A stretch of 5,559 bases of DNA, taken from NCBI GenBank assembly GCA_040757115.1, contig JBFLYA010000245.1:1-5559 (forward strand). Direction: 5' to 3'. Below, piece by piece: positions 5,396-5,559 of the stretch (positions within the stretch are counted from its first letter, which is position 1; every line of letters begins with the position of its first letter). A program made the translations under genes and the position numbers. This DNA comes from a bacterium (GTDB taxonomy: Bacteria; UBA9089; CG2-30-40-21; SBAY01). Under the pieces are notes generated by a model that was not told where the DNA came from, did no database searches, and saw only the letters and a program-made list of their open reading frames with translations.

Positions 5396-5424
5396 ATTAT
5401 ATCAAAAACTTGAATCTATGTCAA
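5396..5424 (-). promoter_or_regulatory. Consensus sigma-70 promoter of moeA
   Basis: On the minus strand TTGACA (5419-5424), a 17-nt spacer, then TATAAT (5396-5401), a 12 of 12 match. The start of transcription should fall near 5389, giving a very short leader of about 17 nt that still contains the AAAGGA Shine-Dalgarno (5382-5387) for the TTG at 5372. Confidence 0.9.
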
Positions 5425-5460
5425 TTAAATTCTTGTAACTGCTGTGATTCAGACACTGGA

Positions 5461-5498
5461 CATCAACCATCAACCATCAACTATCAACTATCAACCAT
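5461..5498. repeat. Heptamer tandem repeat (C/T)ATCAAC
   Basis: CATCAAC occurs three times, then TATCAAC twice, then a partial CAT, all in a 7-bp register. It lies between the sigma-28-like motif and the moeA promoter and is not in a coding frame of any recognised gene. Its ATCAA core and 7-bp period resemble the tract at 466-507. Confidence 0.85.
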
Positions 5499-5532
5499 AC
5501 TAATGTGAAGTTTTGGTTAATATTTACTATAC

Positions 5533-5559
5533 TTATCGGCATTTCTAAGTAAAATTTTG
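5533..5559 (-). promoter_or_regulatory. Sigma-28 (FliA)-like promoter motif at the window edge
   Basis: On the minus strand GCCGATAA (5533-5540) is identical to the FliA -10 consensus. Eleven bases upstream, CAAAATTT (5552-5559) matches 6 of 8 positions of the TAAAGTTT -35. The 11-nt spacing is exactly what sigma-28 uses. No flagellar gene is visible downstream; the first gene in that direction is moeA, about 160 bp away, which has its own sigma-70 promoter. It could be a remnant, drive a small RNA, or be chance. Confidence 0.4.

Noticed and set aside
5461-5498. Possible CRISPR array
   Set aside because: The units are 7 bp, contiguous and without spacers, so this is a simple tandem repeat.

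Overview
The window looks like a chromosomal segment of an AT-rich bacterium. Three complete genes and one partial gene are recognisable, and all lie on the minus strand. Both strong promoters are textbook sigma-70 type and the Shine-Dalgarno sequences are strong, so this is bacterial DNA. Abundant GxxExxY relics, an Rpn-type nuclease with GLEQ/GLQQ repeats, and short dispersed 'CACAGA/CACAAAG' repeats are features I associate with uncultured candidate-phylum or deltaproteobacteria-like genomes. No taxonomic marker is present, so that placement is a guess.

Layout in the direction of transcription (right to left). The right edge (5399-5559) is non-coding: it holds a sigma-28-like promoter motif at the very edge, a heptamer tandem repeat, and a perfect TTGACA-N17-TATAAT promoter. 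That promoter drives moeA (5372-4158, molybdopterin molybdenumtransferase). The promoter position shows that the upstream TTG at 5396 cannot be the moeA start and favours the TTG at 5372. A 110-bp gap holds a second perfect sigma-70 promoter with an A/T tract upstream. It drives ctpA (4047-2515), a membrane-anchored S41 processing protease with an unusual insertion of about 45 residues between its catalytic Ser and Lys.

From 2514 leftward the sequence becomes a repeat-rich accessory island. It holds a long imperfect inverted repeat made of CTTTG(T/C)G units (2351-2446). Next comes a 352-bp transposon-like unit (1798-2149) with perfect 16-bp terminal inverted repeats and a perfect 8-bp target duplication. 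It encloses a frameshifted GxxExxY pseudogene. Then follows an Rpn-family PD-(D/E)XK nuclease gene (1757-759), and a second unit (532-743) with the same terminal sequence that encloses the C-terminal stub of another GxxExxY gene. Last comes the 5' part of a secreted protein with a PPC-like domain (312 to beyond position 1).

moeA and ctpA are housekeeping-type genes with independent promoters and no visible functional link. The most notable feature is the 532-2157 island, where an Rpn gene sits between two related inverted-repeat units that each carry a decayed GxxExxY gene. The perfect 8-bp duplication indicates that at least the right-hand unit arrived by a transposition-like event. AT-rich 7-bp-periodic tracts lie at or near the unit junctions.
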